Source: Rufibacter ruber (GTDB lineage: Bacteria; Bacteroidota; Bacteroidia; Cytophagales; Hymenobacteraceae). From it: a stretch of DNA of 49,967 nt. The position numbers and the translations under genes were made by a program. Shown in pieces: positions 24,443-32,772 of the stretch (its first letter is position 1; each line of letters starts with the position of its first letter). The stretch covers positions 1-49,967 of the forward strand of contig NZ_LRMM01000034.1 in the NCBI RefSeq assembly GCF_001647275.1, read 5' to 3'. The notes beneath the pieces were generated by a model, which worked only from the letters and a program-made list of their open reading frames with translations, was not told the DNA's origin and made no database searches.

Positions 24443-24476
24443 CGCCCAAGGATCATTACCCGCAGAACAAGCTTTC

Positions 24477-24770
24477 TCAGGCCCTTCGCCTGGAAGGGTT
24501 GGCCTGAGAAAAGAAGTACAGGGAGAGATTTGACTTCTGCGCCTCTGCCATTCCGGCTTTGGTAATATAATAATATACGGGCCCGTTGATGCCTCTGCTG
24601 CTGGTAACGTACCCATGGTTCTCAAGCACTTTACAACATGCCAGTATCCGCTCCAGAGATAAATTTGCCATTTGGCAAATGCCTTCTGGTGATACCGGCA
24701 AATGCACGGGTGAACCGTCTCCCTTTACCAGCCCATAAATAACCCTCAGCACCTTTTCTTCTGCCCTCAT
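24477..24770 (-). CDS. Small winged-helix-like protein
   Basis: A 97-aa protein with a helix-turn-helix/wing layout: EKVLRVIYGLV, then LPVSPEGICQMANLSLERILACCKVLENHGYV and the wing VTSSRGINGPVYYYITKAG. This matches short MarR/PadR-like or DUF-type wHTH DNA-binding proteins. Unusually for this window it has a strong ribosome site, AAGGAGG, 6 bp before the ATG (24777-24783). No obvious target operon is adjacent. DNA binding is inferred from the fold only. Confidence 0.65.
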   Translation of the reverse strand: MRAEEKVLRVIYGLVKGDGSPVHLPVSPEGICQMANLSLERILACCKVLENHGYVTSSRGINGPVYYYITKAGMAEAQKSNLSLYFFSQANPSRRRA

Positions 24771-25309
24771 TTTTATCCTCCTTTTTTATAACAACCTCAT
24801 TTTTAACGACCATTACGGCATTTGGTTGTATTTACTTCCTTGTTTTCTCCGTATTTATTCAAGTAAACAGATACACCCTGAGCCGGCAAAGATTCACAGG
24901 CCCCAAAGAAGGGGTTTACTAGAGATGAATGTATTTTCACCCTTTCACCCAAGGCTGACAGGGCAGGCTCTATGTTAGGCAGGACGTATGCTTTCCTGAG
25001 GGAGGTTTGGTGCCGTCACTGGCCTGGCTGAGAAGCAGCTGCTAGTATATTCTTTATAGAAAGGAGTAGAAACGGAGAGAATGGAGCACAGCCTGGTCAT
25101 TCCCGGTAGAGGCCCCGGCACTATCCGGGAATGCTCCTTTGAAAGCGTGGTTCACGTTTGTGTAGGCGAAAAACCCTGCGAGCATGGCGCTGGCAGACCG
25201 GCATTTGGGCCTTAAATAGAGATAGAAGGTCAGGGCAACCGCAAGGCGGGTTCCCTCCAGGGCCGATTACGGTACGTACCCTTTTTACATCCCCGCTAAA
25301 GCAGCCGGC
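24771..25309. other. Gene-poor region
   Basis: About 540 bp upstream of the winged-helix gene. It holds one hairpin, CATTCCCGG/CCGGGAATG at about 25099-25131. No convincing open frame, promoter or palindrome copy seen. Confidence 0.5.
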
Positions 25310-25384
25310 ATGTGGACGGCCGTCATCATCATTGTCTTGATCATTGTACTGGTCATGTGGCTGTTCAGAAAAATAAGACGTTAA
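25310..25384 (+). CDS. Possible 24-aa single-pass membrane peptide
   Basis: The open frame MWTAVIIIVLIIVLVMWLFR plus KIRR is a perfect single membrane helix with a basic end. It stops exactly at the beginning of palindrome copy 15, the usual position of a gene end in this window. No ribosome site is visible, and it could be chance. Confidence 0.3.
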   Translation: MWTAVIIIVLIIVLVMWLFRKIRR

Positions 25385-25422
25385 GCGTTTCTGACCTGTT
25401 TTTCTGAAAACAGCCCCAAACC
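25385..25422. repeat. Dispersed palindrome, family P (copy 15)
   Basis: GCGTTTCTGACCTGTTTTTC faces GAAAACAGCCCCAAACC. It directly abuts another hairpin at 25419-25458. Confidence 0.75.
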
Positions 25423-25458
25423 AGAGAAGGCCACCCGCACAGGTGGCCTTCTCTGGTT
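25419..25458. terminator. Long perfect hairpin, possible terminator
   Basis: A 17-bp perfect stem AACCAGAGAAGGCCACC/GGTGGCCTTCTCTGGTT with a 6-nt loop. It is not followed by a long T-run in either direction. It overlaps the end of palindrome copy 15. Confidence 0.5.
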
Positions 25459-25502
25459 CTTGCCCACAAGCTTTTAACTGAATTAGTTGAAAGGCGATAA
25501 GC

Positions 25503-25543
25503 ACGTTTTTGACCTGTTTTCAGAAAAACAGGCCAAAAAACAG
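25503..25543. repeat. Dispersed palindrome, family P (copy 16)
   Basis: ACGTTTTTGACCTGTTTTCA faces AAAAACAGGCCAAAAAACAG. It is the intergenic copy most like the one inside the ATPase gene. Confidence 0.85.
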
Positions 25544-25587
25544 CTGGTAAGAGACCAACGGCCTCCCCTTCGGCCCTTGGCCGAAGC

Positions 25588-25614
25588 AAAAGAAAAAAGG
25601 GGCACTAGGCCCCT
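25588..25614 (-). terminator. Terminator of the fatty acid hydroxylase gene
   Basis: On the minus strand the stem AGGGGC/GCCCCT (25598-25614) is followed by TTTTTTCTTTT, 23 bp past the stop codon. Confidence 0.8.
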
Positions 25615-25636
25615 TCACTCAATCATGCTCTGGTGC

Positions 25637-26245
25637 TTATCTCTTCCGCTCCGGCATAGTTCCCAACACCCAGTCCCACAACGGGGTAGAAACCCCGTAC
25701 GCCCGCTCAGGGTCTTTGTAGTGGTGAATGCTGTGGTGGATCCAGAGGGTTTTCAAGAAGTTCTTAGGCGGCGCATAGGCATGAACCGCGTAGTGCACAA
25801 ACAGGTACAAGGCGTAGCCAAACAGAAAGCCCGCCACTATGCCAAACACCATGCTCCCGAAGATCAGTTTGAACACAAAAAAGAAAAACGAGGCCAGAAA
25901 CAGACTCACAATGGGCGGCATGGCCAGGCGGGTCTTGTCTTTGGGGAAATCATGGTGGTTGCCATGGAACGTGTACTGCACCTTGCGCTTGAACTCATTG
26001 GTGGGCGCCATGTGAAAGATAAACCGGTGTGCCATGTACTCCACCAGCGAGAACATGAGCCAACCCGCCAGAAACAGCCCCACCGCCGACAGCAGCCCTA
26101 AAAAGCCATAGTAAAAGCCGTACACCAACGCGGCGGTGGCAATCACCAGGAAGATGGAAATAGGCAAGGCAATGTGCGTATGCGTCATACGCTCCAGTAC
26201 CGGATTTTTGAAAAGTGTCGCAGATCCTTTATGACTCGGTTTCAT
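25637..26245 (-). CDS. Sterol desaturase/fatty acid hydroxylase-family membrane enzyme
   Basis: A 202-aa integral membrane di-iron enzyme. The histidine boxes HRFIFH, HGNHH, HYAVH and HHSIHH are all present, with four or more hydrophobic segments between them. The spacing resembles fatty acid 2-hydroxylases, which in Bacteroidota could act on sphingolipid or other long acyl chains; carotenoid hydroxylases are a related alternative. The ATG at 26245 is chosen because TATTTTTG, a perfect -7 element, lies at 26288-26295 and would overlap an upstream start at 26290. It has its own terminator and is monocistronic. Confidence 0.88.
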   Translation of the reverse strand: MKPSHKGSATLFKNPVLERMTHTHIALPISIFLVIATAALVYGFYYGFLGLLSAVGLFLAGWLMFSLVEYMAHRFIFHMAPTNEFKRKVQYTFHGNHHDFPKDKTRLAMPPIVSLFLASFFFFVFKLIFGSMVFGIVAGFLFGYALYLFVHYAVHAYAPPKNFLKTLWIHHSIHHYKDPERAYGVSTPLWDWVLGTMPERKR

Positions 26246-26287
26246 AGGTTTTAAATTAAAATGAAACAGCTTGCTCCATGTGACATG

Positions 26288-26318
26288 CAAAAATAACGAA
26301 AAATACGTGGCTACCGTC
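26288..26318 (-). promoter_or_regulatory. Bacteroidota-type promoter of the fatty acid hydroxylase gene
   Basis: Minus strand TATTTTTG (26288-26295) matches TAnnTTTG. A TTG at 26319-26321 is 23 bp upstream, slightly beyond the usual 19-21. It gives a leader of about 36 nt. Confidence 0.6.
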
Positions 26319-26326
26319 CAAGAACC

Positions 26327-26857
26327 TTAGATATTACCACTAAACTGTTGCCCCAATGCCTCGGCGGCCTCTGCCGCCGAAAGACGGTCTACGTCTAGCA
26401 CAACAGACGCCTGGCTATAAAACACTTCCCGCTGGCGCAATGTTTGGGTAAGATAGTGCAAAAGTTCTGCCGGGGTTTTGTCTCTGAGCAGAGGCCGCAC
26501 CTGCAGGTCTAAGGCCGTTAAACGGTTCACCAGCTCCTGCGGCGACACCCTCAGGTAGACCGCTGCCCCCTGCTGCCCCATCACCTGCATGTTCCCGTGA
26601 AAGCAGGGAGCCCCGCCTCCGGTTGCCAGCACCACTCCGCCAGAACGCGCAGAAACTGTTTGTAGGGCCCGCGCCTCCGCCTCCCTGAAATACTCCTGCC
26701 CCTTCTGCTCAAAGACCTGCGCCACCGTAAGCCCCTCCTGCTCCTCCACCAGCGTATCTAAATCTAAGAAAACGTATCCCAGCAGCCCAGCCAGCACTTT
26801 CCCCACCGTTGATTTCCCACACCCGGGCATGCCCACCAGAAAAACCTTTGTTGTCAT
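26327..26857 (-). CDS. aroK: Shikimate kinase
   Basis: A 176-aa cytoplasmic enzyme that phosphorylates shikimate at the 3-hydroxyl with ATP, the fifth step of chorismate and aromatic amino acid synthesis. Walker A is GMPGCGKST (9-17), the shikimate-binding DLDTLVE follows near 32-38, the GGG loop (ATGGGAP) is near residue 80, and the lid arginine is in VRPLLRD near 120. Length is normal. No other shikimate-pathway gene lies nearby. It is transcribed toward the fatty acid hydroxylase gene, but the latter has its own promoter. Confidence 0.95.
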   Translation of the reverse strand: MTTKVFLVGMPGCGKSTVGKVLAGLLGYVFLDLDTLVEEQEGLTVAQVFEQKGQEYFREAEARALQTVSARSGGVVLATGGGAPCFHGNMQVMGQQGAAVYLRVSPQELVNRLTALDLQVRPLLRDKTPAELLHYLTQTLRQREVFYSQASVVLDVDRLSAAEAAEALGQQFSGNI

Positions 26858-26938
26858 GGAATAAATTGATTGAGACGTTAGTTACCCCGAAAGTGGAAGA
26901 CTACAGACGCTGGAGGGGCGCAGCACCAGAACCTGGTG

Positions 26939-26977
26939 CGTTTTTGGCCTGTTTTCGTGAAAACAGGCCAAAACGCC
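26939..26977. repeat. Dispersed palindrome, family P (copy 17)
   Basis: GCGTTTTTGGCCTGTTTTCG faces GAAAACAGGCCAAAACGC, near perfect, between two minus-strand genes. A smaller stem GCACCAG/CTGGTGC precedes it (26923-26939). Confidence 0.9.
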
Positions 26978-27015
26978 TTTTACTGATTTAGCTGGCTTTT
27001 TCAGGCTGGCGCTTT

Positions 27016-28128
27016 TTATAAAAGCTCCTGCACCTCTTGCAGCGTGGGCACATCATTATGGTGCCACTTGCCTACCACCACCCCGTTTTTCCAGAGCAGC
27101 AGGCCTGGGTTTGACCGGATGATCGTCTTCAGCACCGTGGCATCTGCAAAGAAATAGGGGGCGGCCAGGTTCACCTCATGCCGGAAGACATCAAACTCCT
27201 GGCTGCTGCTGGAGGTAAGCACCACCGGCACCACTTTAGGGTTCTGGTTCTGCTCCAGGCTGGCCAGCAGGCGATTGATCTCGGCAAAGCTTTCGGCATC
27301 TGTCTTGCTTACGTTGTGCACCACCACCAGCAACCGGTTCCCCAGGAACATCTCCTTGGTAAAATCGCCTTGGTCGTTCCACACGTTGAAGTCGGTGATT
27401 TTGGGACCGTCTTCCGGATTCTGCGGCACCATCTGCTTGAACTTGTAGGTGGTGTCTGCGGGGTACTCATTGAACGTGAACTCCTGCCCGTTCTTCGCCA
27501 TGATGTACTGGTACCGGAGCGGCGCAGAGGGTTTCATGAGCTGCGGAATATTCGCCCCTACCTTATAGGCCCTGAAATCAAAAAACGGTTCGTGCTGGTA
27601 CGCGTACACCCCAATGACCACCGACAGCGCCACGGCCAACGCCACCCAGAGGCCTGCCGTTTTGGAGCCGTTTCTGGCAAATGAGGGCAAAAACGGCTGC
27701 GTTACCAGCAGGATCACAATCAGCACCAGCAGCACCACATCTTTGCTGAATGACTGCCACGGCGTGAGCTTGATAAAGTCACCGAAGCAGCCGCAGTCGG
27801 TTACTTTGTTGTAATACGCTGAGTAAAAGGTCAGGAACGTGAAGAACAGCGTGAGCCCAAACAGCAGCCACAGCACCAGTTTGGTACGCCACCGCACCAG
27901 CAGCGCCACGCCCAGCACTACCTCCAACGAACTCAGAAAAATAGAAAAGTATAGCGCAAACGGCTTCAGGGACAGAAATACATTAGAGAAGTCCTTGGAG
28001 AAAACTTCAAAATACTCTTCCAGCTTAATGGCGGTGCCCACCGGGTCGTTCAGCTTGATGAGGCCTGAGAAGATGAACAGCGCCCCCACCACTATCCAGG
28101 CAATCTTATTCAGCAGGCGCGGCAACAT
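27016..28128 (-). CDS. BT_3928-like DoxX/MauE-type membrane protein with thioredoxin-like C-terminus
   Basis: A 370-aa protein with four N-terminal membrane helices (about 8-28, 53-78, 83-105, 122-145) in a DoxX/MauE arrangement, including SGLIKLNDPVGTAIKLEEYF and the cysteine-containing TDCGCFGDFIKLTPWQSF. From about residue 210 a periplasmic or cytoplasmic domain looks thioredoxin-like (LLVVVHNVSKTDAE..., NPGLLLWKNGVVVGKW) but lacks a CxxC motif. This matches the Bacteroidota 'BT_3928 family', whose function is not established. It overlaps the DUF1599 gene by 23 bp, so they form an operon. Confidence 0.85.
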   Translation of the reverse strand: MLPRLLNKIAWIVVGALFIFSGLIKLNDPVGTAIKLEEYFEVFSKDFSNVFLSLKPFALYFSIFLSSLEVVLGVALLVRWRTKLVLWLLFGLTLFFTFLTFYSAYYNKVTDCGCFGDFIKLTPWQSFSKDVVLLVLIVILLVTQPFLPSFARNGSKTAGLWVALAVALSVVIGVYAYQHEPFFDFRAYKVGANIPQLMKPSAPLRYQYIMAKNGQEFTFNEYPADTTYKFKQMVPQNPEDGPKITDFNVWNDQGDFTKEMFLGNRLLVVVHNVSKTDAESFAEINRLLASLEQNQNPKVVPVVLTSSSSQEFDVFRHEVNLAAPYFFADATVLKTIIRSNPGLLLWKNGVVVGKWHHNDVPTLQEVQELL

Positions 28129-28720
28129 GGTCTGGGTAATTAAGTTTGATTAAACAAAAGACAGCGTAGTTGAGCATGTCCCGGTAATTGGCCTCTACCC
28201 CTTCAGACACCAGCGTCTTGCCGGCATTGTCTTCAATCTGCTTGGTTCGGTAGATCTTCATCAGAATCAGGTCGGTCATAGACTCTACCCGCATGCTGCG
28301 CCAGGCCTCGCCGTAGTCATGGTTCTTGTCTTCCTGCAGGGCCTGCGTCTTCCTGATCTCCTCCTGGTACAGTTCCCGCACCCGCTCCACCGGCAGCGCC
28401 TGCTCCTCTTCGCCCTGCGCAATGAGCTGTTCCTGGATCAGGGCAATCACGCAATAGTTCACAATGGCCACAAACTCAGAGGTGATGTCATCCTGAATTT
28501 TCTGCGTGCCTTTTTCCTGGATGGACCGTATACGCTGGGCTTTGATGAAAATCTGGTCAGTGATGCTGGGCAGCCTCAGGATGCGCCAGGCGGTGCCGTA
28601 GTCTTGGGTCTTCTGCAGAAACAGCCGCTGGCACGCCTCCATCACTCGCTGGTACTCTTGGGCGGTTTGGTGAATCAAGTTTTTCGTTTTACTTTTATAG
28701 AAAATGAGAATATAGGCCAA
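28106..28720 (-). CDS. DUF1599 protein (nucleotide-modification-associated domain)
   Basis: About 204 aa with two copies of a repeated module: TQDYGTAWRILRLPSITDQIF near residue 40 and NHDYGEAWRSMRVESMTDLIL near residue 135, each followed by a K(A/I)xR(I/T) stretch. This is the DUF1599 signature, a domain predicted to act on modified nucleotides. The frame opens at a TTG at 28720; another TTG at 28678, just before IHQTAQEYQRV, may be the true start, because family members usually begin close to that sequence. It overlaps the downstream BT_3928-like gene and is divergent from folP. Confidence 0.85.
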   Translation of the reverse strand: MAYILIFYKSKTKNLIHQTAQEYQRVMEACQRLFLQKTQDYGTAWRILRLPSITDQIFIKAQRIRSIQEKGTQKIQDDITSEFVAIVNYCVIALIQEQLIAQGEEEQALPVERVRELYQEEIRKTQALQEDKNHDYGEAWRSMRVESMTDLILMKIYRTKQIEDNAGKTLVSEGVEANYRDMLNYAVFCLIKLNYPDHVAAPAE

Positions 28721-28743
28721 TTGAACGCGAAAGATACACTTTT

Positions 28744-29583
28744 TTGCAAAAAACCACCCTCAACTGCGGTGGCCGGTTGGTCTTGCTGCAGCTGCCCGCG
28801 GTCATGGGCATCCTGAACCTCACCCCAGATTCGTTCTACGCCGGCAGCAGGCTTTCCTCTACAGAAGAGGCGTTGCAAAAGGCCGGGAAAATGCTGGCTG
28901 ATGGGGCTACGTTCTTAGACGTTGGCGGTTATTCTACGCGCCCCAACGCCCCAGAGGTTACAGAACAGGAAGAGCTGGATCGCGTATTACCTATTATACA
29001 GGCGCTGGCGAAGGAGTTTCCGGAGGCGCTACTCTCTGTTGATACGTTCAGGGCGAAGGTGGCCGAGGCCGCGGTTCAGCACGGGGCACATCTCATCAAT
29101 GATGTCTCTGGCGGAACGCTGGACGAAGCCATGTTTGAGACAGCGGGAAGGCTGGGCGTGCCGTACATTCTCATGCATATGCGGGGTACCCCCCAGACCA
29201 TGACCTCTCTCACCGAGTACGGAAATGGACTGGTAGAAGAATTGGTTTCCTTCTTCGCGGAGCGGATAACGCAGCTACGGGGGGCGGGTGTGAAGGATAT
29301 CCTTCTGGATCCGGGGTTTGGGTTCGCCAAAAATGTGGAACAAAATTATGAATTATTGCGGCGCCTGCGGGAGTTGCAACTGTTTGAGTTACCGCTGTTA
29401 ATAGGCCTTTCCCGGAAATCAATGACCTACAAACCGCTACAGGTAGGCCCCGAGGAAGCGCTCACCGGCACAATTGTAGCCAATACCCTAGCGTTACTCA
29501 ACGGAGCCGACATTTTGCGGGTGCATGACGTAAAGGAGGCGGTCCATACTATAGAAATTGTAAAAAAGACAGTAACAGCGTGA
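28744..29583 (+). CDS. folP: Dihydropteroate synthase
   Basis: A 279-aa cytoplasmic enzyme that joins 4-aminobenzoate to dihydropterin pyrophosphate in folate synthesis, the target of sulfonamides. Hallmarks are GILNLTPDSF (22-31), DVGGYSTRPNA (the DxxxxSTRP loop), INDVSGG, LDPGFGFAK and the late LIGLSRKSM with its conserved Ser-Arg-Lys. The start is a TTG at 28744. It overlaps cdaA by 4 bp (GTGA), a pairing common in Bacteroidota, so the two are translationally coupled. Confidence 0.95.
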   Translation: MQKTTLNCGGRLVLLQLPAVMGILNLTPDSFYAGSRLSSTEEALQKAGKMLADGATFLDVGGYSTRPNAPEVTEQEELDRVLPIIQALAKEFPEALLSVDTFRAKVAEAAVQHGAHLINDVSGGTLDEAMFETAGRLGVPYILMHMRGTPQTMTSLTEYGNGLVEELVSFFAERITQLRGAGVKDILLDPGFGFAKNVEQNYELLRRLRELQLFELPLLIGLSRKSMTYKPLQVGPEEALTGTIVANTLALLNGADILRVHDVKEAVHTIEIVKKTVTA

Positions 29584-30410
29584 CATATTTGTTTTCCATA
29601 GGGTTCTTAGAGGTAAACTGGCTAGACATCATTGATGTGCTGCTGGTGACGGTACTGCTGTACCAACTCTACAAGCTCCTGACGGGAAGTGTGGCGCTGA
29701 AAATCTTCTTCGGGCTGCTCTCTATCTACCTGCTCTACCTGATTGTACGGGCAGCAGGCATGGAGCTGCTCACGGTCATTTTGGGGCAGTTCATGGGCGT
29801 GGGGGTTTTGGCCGCCATCATTGTGTTCCAACCGGAGATACGGCGTTTTTTATTGATGATTGGCAAGACTACCGCCTTCAACAATGAGCGCCTGTTCAAA
29901 GGCTTCCCCTGGCGCCGCACTGAAAACCCGGATAAGCTGTCCATCACCCCATTCATAGAAGCCGCTAAATCGCTGGCGGGCAAGAATACCGGCGCCCTGA
30001 TTGTCTTCGCCCGAAGCTCTGAGTTACGCTATTTTGCCGAGTCAGGTGACGCCATAGATGCCATTGTGAGCAAACGCCTGCTCATTTCCATCTTCAACAA
30101 GAACAGCCCTTTGCATGACGGCGCGGTCATCATTCAGGGCAACCGCATCAAAGCCGCCCGCTGTATTTTGCCCGTCACCGAAAGCAATGACGTGCCCGCC
30201 TCTATGGGTCTGCGTCACCGCGCCGCCATCGGTCTCACCGAAGTCACTGACAGCGTGGTGCTGGTGGTGTCTGAGGAAACCGGGCAGATTGCCCTGGTGC
30301 GCAACGGCGAAGTTTACCGAAACTTATCTGCGGCTGATCTGCGCTCTAAGCTCAACCACTTCCTGTTTGACATTGAACCGAAGGTAGTGGAGAAGGTAGC
30401 GGCGGCGTAG
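29580..30410 (+). CDS. cdaA: Diadenylate cyclase (c-di-AMP synthase), CdaA type
   Basis: A 276-aa membrane protein that makes cyclic di-AMP from two ATP. Three N-terminal membrane helices (about 14-33, 40-57, 62-83) precede a DAC domain (about 95-260) with the catalytic motifs DGA (180-182, in SPLHDGAVII) and RHR (212-214, in GLRHRAAIGL). The start is GTG at 29580, overlapping the folP stop. No CdaR-like regulator or glmM follows, unlike in Firmicutes; instead a 1.28-kb gene-free repeat region begins just after. Confidence 0.95.
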   Translation: MTYLFSIGFLEVNWLDIIDVLLVTVLLYQLYKLLTGSVALKIFFGLLSIYLLYLIVRAAGMELLTVILGQFMGVGVLAAIIVFQPEIRRFLLMIGKTTAFNNERLFKGFPWRRTENPDKLSITPFIEAAKSLAGKNTGALIVFARSSELRYFAESGDAIDAIVSKRLLISIFNKNSPLHDGAVIIQGNRIKAARCILPVTESNDVPASMGLRHRAAIGLTEVTDSVVLVVSEETGQIALVRNGEVYRNLSAADLRSKLNHFLFDIEPKVVEKVAAA

Positions 30411-30469
30411 TTCTTTCCTTTTACCTAAGAAGTTTCCCATCCTGCGTTTTCAAGGGGTAAGCCCGCTGA

Positions 30470-30800
30470 CCTATTGTTTGCTGTTTATGCCCTGCGGGAA
30501 TGCAAGGTCTGCTGTTTTCATGGCTTTGGTGCTGTCAGATGCAGCCCTACTTGGTTCACACGCCTCCTTGGCTATGACGTTTTGTAGAATGGGAAGTCTG
30601 CTGTTTCCCTTAACTAAACACAGTTCGCTGTTCCCTTGGCTGAGGCTGCTGAGCTGGGTGACTGCCAATGGCTACAGTGGCAATGCGCAGTACGCTGTTC
30701 TCTGCTGTATTGCAAATGCATAGTCTGCTGATCCCTTGGCGGTGGCGGTTGGCGACTGAATGCCAATTCTGTTGTTCCCTTGGCTGGACCGCTTGACCCA
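30470..30800. repeat. Degenerate interspersed repeat, GTCTGCTGTTCCCTTGGC type
   Basis: Units recognised at about 30475, 30508, 30598, 30630, 30723 and 30767 share CTGCTGTT or CTGTTCCCTTGGCTG. Spacing is irregular (roughly 30-90 bp), so this is a decayed tandem array and not a CRISPR. Confidence 0.55.
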
Positions 30801-31116
30801 GTGCCTCACTCACTGAGTTGTTTCATCTTTTCCGCTATGCGCTCACGGCCGCGGGGCCCCGTCCTGGCGGTGAGCACTGCTGTTAAAACTACGCCTTTGG
30901 CGTTGCCTTCGGCACCGTAGTAACAGAGGCGCTCACCCCCAGGACTGGTTCAGGTTCCTTCACTGATCAGCTTGTCTGGCTATGTCTGCCTCTGCAGGTA
31001 ACCGTTTCTGATCAGCTAGCCTGAGGCGAGCCCGTGCTGCGCACATCAGTCGGGGGAATCGTTGATTGTTCATTGTTGCTTGCCTGTTGCGAATGGTTTC
31101 CCACATCAAGCGCTGG

Positions 31117-31137
31117 CGCGAGTCTCCAGACTCGTGC
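31117..31137. repeat. REP-like hairpin
   Basis: CGCGAGTCTCCAGACTCGTG forms the stem CGAGTCT/AGACTCG and is followed by CCTACTG. Its design is like the GGAGTTCTACTCC hairpins, but the sequence differs. Confidence 0.6.
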
Positions 31138-31235
31138 CTACTGATGACGGGCGGTCTCTGGCTGCCCCCGCGGTGCGGCTGCGAGACCATGCATTGCTGC
31201 TTCATTCCGGCTGAATTCCCTAAGATGAAAAGAAA

Positions 31236-31270
31236 GGACTCAGGACTCAAGACTCAGGACTCAGAACTCA
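31236..31270. repeat. GACTCAGAAC-type 10-bp direct repeat (copy 2)
   Basis: GGACTCAGGACTCAAGACTC and onward, about three and a half units, immediately before the ACTCCCCC element at 31277. Confidence 0.85.
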
Positions 31271-31276
31271 CTTCGT

Positions 31277-31315
31277 TACTCCCCCTTTGAAGGGGGCGAA
31301 GGGGGATGTTTACAC
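31277..31315. repeat. ACTCCCCCTTTGAAGGGGG element (copy 3)
   Basis: Same element as at 12013 and 12467. Similarity to the 12467 copy extends through GGGGGATGTTTACACAGGAG and weakly beyond. Confidence 0.85.
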
Positions 31316-31482
31316 AGGAGGGCACGCATGCCAGATGTTCGGTCACACGTCACCTGCCGGTCAACGAGTTCCATATCTACGGCCTATGCCCCACGCATTC
31401 CTGATACTCCCCTCCCGGGAGGGGTTGGGGTGGGACTCACGCGTGGCATGTTGTTTTCCCATCCGAAGCCCAATCACATGCT

Positions 31483-31516
31483 TGACTCAGAATTCAGAAC
31501 TCAAGACTCAGAACTA
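31483..31516. repeat. GACTCAGAAC-type 10-bp direct repeat (copy 3)
   Basis: GACTCAGAATTCAGAACTCA and onward, same orientation as the copy at 31236. Confidence 0.85.
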
Positions 31517-31565
31517 CCACCAGGCCTCGTAGCGCCCGGAGAACCTGCGGGCGTCTGCGCCAAAA

Positions 31566-31608
31566 GCCGTTTCTGGCCTGTTTTTTCAAAAACAGACCGA
31601 AAACGGAA
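31566..31608. repeat. Dispersed palindrome, family P (copy 18)
   Basis: CCGTTTCTGGCCTGTTTTTT faces AAAAACAGACCGAAAACGG, about 85 bp upstream of the class-A-like serine hydrolase gene. Confidence 0.85.
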
Positions 31609-31691
31609 CGCCGTTACCCCAGGCACATGCCCCATCACCTGTAAGAAAACTCAAATTAATCTGTATCTTTTGGTCTCTAAACCCAAGATAC

Positions 31692-32615
31692 ATGCGCCTG
31701 CCCCTACTAACGTTCCTCGTTTGTTTCCTGCTGCACTTGACTACTTCGGCCCAGCAGACCAGGAAAGAGGACATAGACAAAAAGCTGACCCAAAAACTGG
31801 AGGCACTGGCCAATGGCTTCCAGGGGGATGTGGGTATCTATGTGCGGCACCTGAAGACGGGCAAAACGGTGGCCATCAACGCTGACACCCTCTTTCCCAC
31901 GGCCAGCATGATCAAAATCCCCATTATGGTGGGCATGTTTGACAAAATGGAGCGTGGGGAGATAGATCCTAAAACCGTTCTGCGCTACCGTGACTCTCTT
32001 TACTATGCCGGGGAAGACATAGTGGGCAACTTCAAAGACAGTTCGCTGGTGGCGTTGAGCAAAGTTCAGATGTTGAGCATCACCACCTCAGACAATACGG
32101 GTAGTCTTTGGCTGCAACAGTTGGCGGGCGGCGGCGAGGCCATCAATGCCTGGCTGGAGAAGAACGGCTTCCAACATACCCGCATGAACTCCCGCACGCC
32201 CGGCAGGCGGCCTAATTGGGTCAATTACGGTTGGGGCCAGACCACTCCGCGCGAAATGGCTACCTTGGTGACCATGATACGGGACGGAAAAGTGGTGAGT
32301 CCGGCGGCCAGCGAGCGCATGTACCGCAACCTGGGCCGCATTTACTATGACCGTGAGGCACTCTCCCAGATTCCGCCGTACGTGCATACGGCTTCTAAAT
32401 CAGGCGCGGTGAACCAGTCTAAATCAGAGGTGGTACTGGTCAACGCCCCGCACGGCGACTACGTGTTCTGCATCATCACCAAAAACCAGCAAGACGAACG
32501 CTGGCAAGATGACAATGCGGGCTATGTACTGATCAGAAAGGTCTCCAACACCATCTGGAACCACTTTGAGCCAAAATATTACTGGGAACCGGCGGCGGGG
32601 GTGGAGAAATATTAA
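31692..32615 (+). CDS. Exported serine hydrolase of the class A beta-lactamase fold
   Basis: A 307-aa protein with a signal peptide (1-20) and the active-site triad of the penicillin-binding/beta-lactamase superfamily: SMIK (Ser 72, Lys 75), SDN (133-135) and KSG (236-238). The omega-loop Glu (ExxLN) expected in true class A beta-lactamases is not apparent; that stretch reads NSRTPGRRPNWVNYGWG. It is therefore more likely a periplasmic peptidase/esterase-like relative than a resistance enzyme. TATCTTTTG about 20 bp upstream resembles a -7 element with one extra base. It converges with the next serine hydrolase gene, palindrome copy 19 between. Confidence 0.88.
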   Translation: MRLPLLTFLVCFLLHLTTSAQQTRKEDIDKKLTQKLEALANGFQGDVGIYVRHLKTGKTVAINADTLFPTASMIKIPIMVGMFDKMERGEIDPKTVLRYRDSLYYAGEDIVGNFKDSSLVALSKVQMLSITTSDNTGSLWLQQLAGGGEAINAWLEKNGFQHTRMNSRTPGRRPNWVNYGWGQTTPREMATLVTMIRDGKVVSPAASERMYRNLGRIYYDREALSQIPPYVHTASKSGAVNQSKSEVVLVNAPHGDYVFCIITKNQQDERWQDDNAGYVLIRKVSNTIWNHFEPKYYWEPAAGVEKY

Positions 32616-32658
32616 ATAAATCTTACTCCCGCTTTACAGAAATAAATAAACGTAAAAA

Positions 32659-32705
32659 TTTCTGTTTTGGGGCTGTTTTCTGAAAAACAGCCCCAAAACA
32701 GAAAA
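32659..32705. repeat. Dispersed palindrome, family P (copy 19)
   Basis: TTTCTGTTTTGGGGCTGTTT faces AAAACAGCCCCAAAACAGAAAA; perfect arms, between two convergent serine hydrolase genes. Confidence 0.95.
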
Positions 32706-32772
32706 TGCATAAAAGCCCACCTTCCGCACAGGGTGCTTCCGGTGGACTTTCCCTTTATGAAAACAGAATACA

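Larger units (their letters stand above)
30411..31691. other. 1.28-kb gene-free, repeat-rich region
   Basis: No credible gene. It holds degenerate GTCTGCTGTTCCCTTGGC-type repeats (30470-30800), imperfect stems near 30840-30876 (GCTCAC/GTGAGC), a REP-like hairpin at 31117-31137, two GACTCAGAAC-type direct repeats, an ACTCCCCCTTTGAAGGGGG element, a CCCTCCCGGGAGGGG palindrome near 31410 and palindrome copy 18. At least five repeat families meet here. Confidence 0.8.

Noticed and set aside
30470-30800. CRISPR array
   Set aside because: Units are degenerate and irregularly spaced, and no cas gene is present.
31692-32615. True class A beta-lactamase
   Set aside because: SxxK, SDN and KSG are present, but no omega-loop Glu (ExxLN) can be seen, so a resistance role is not supported.
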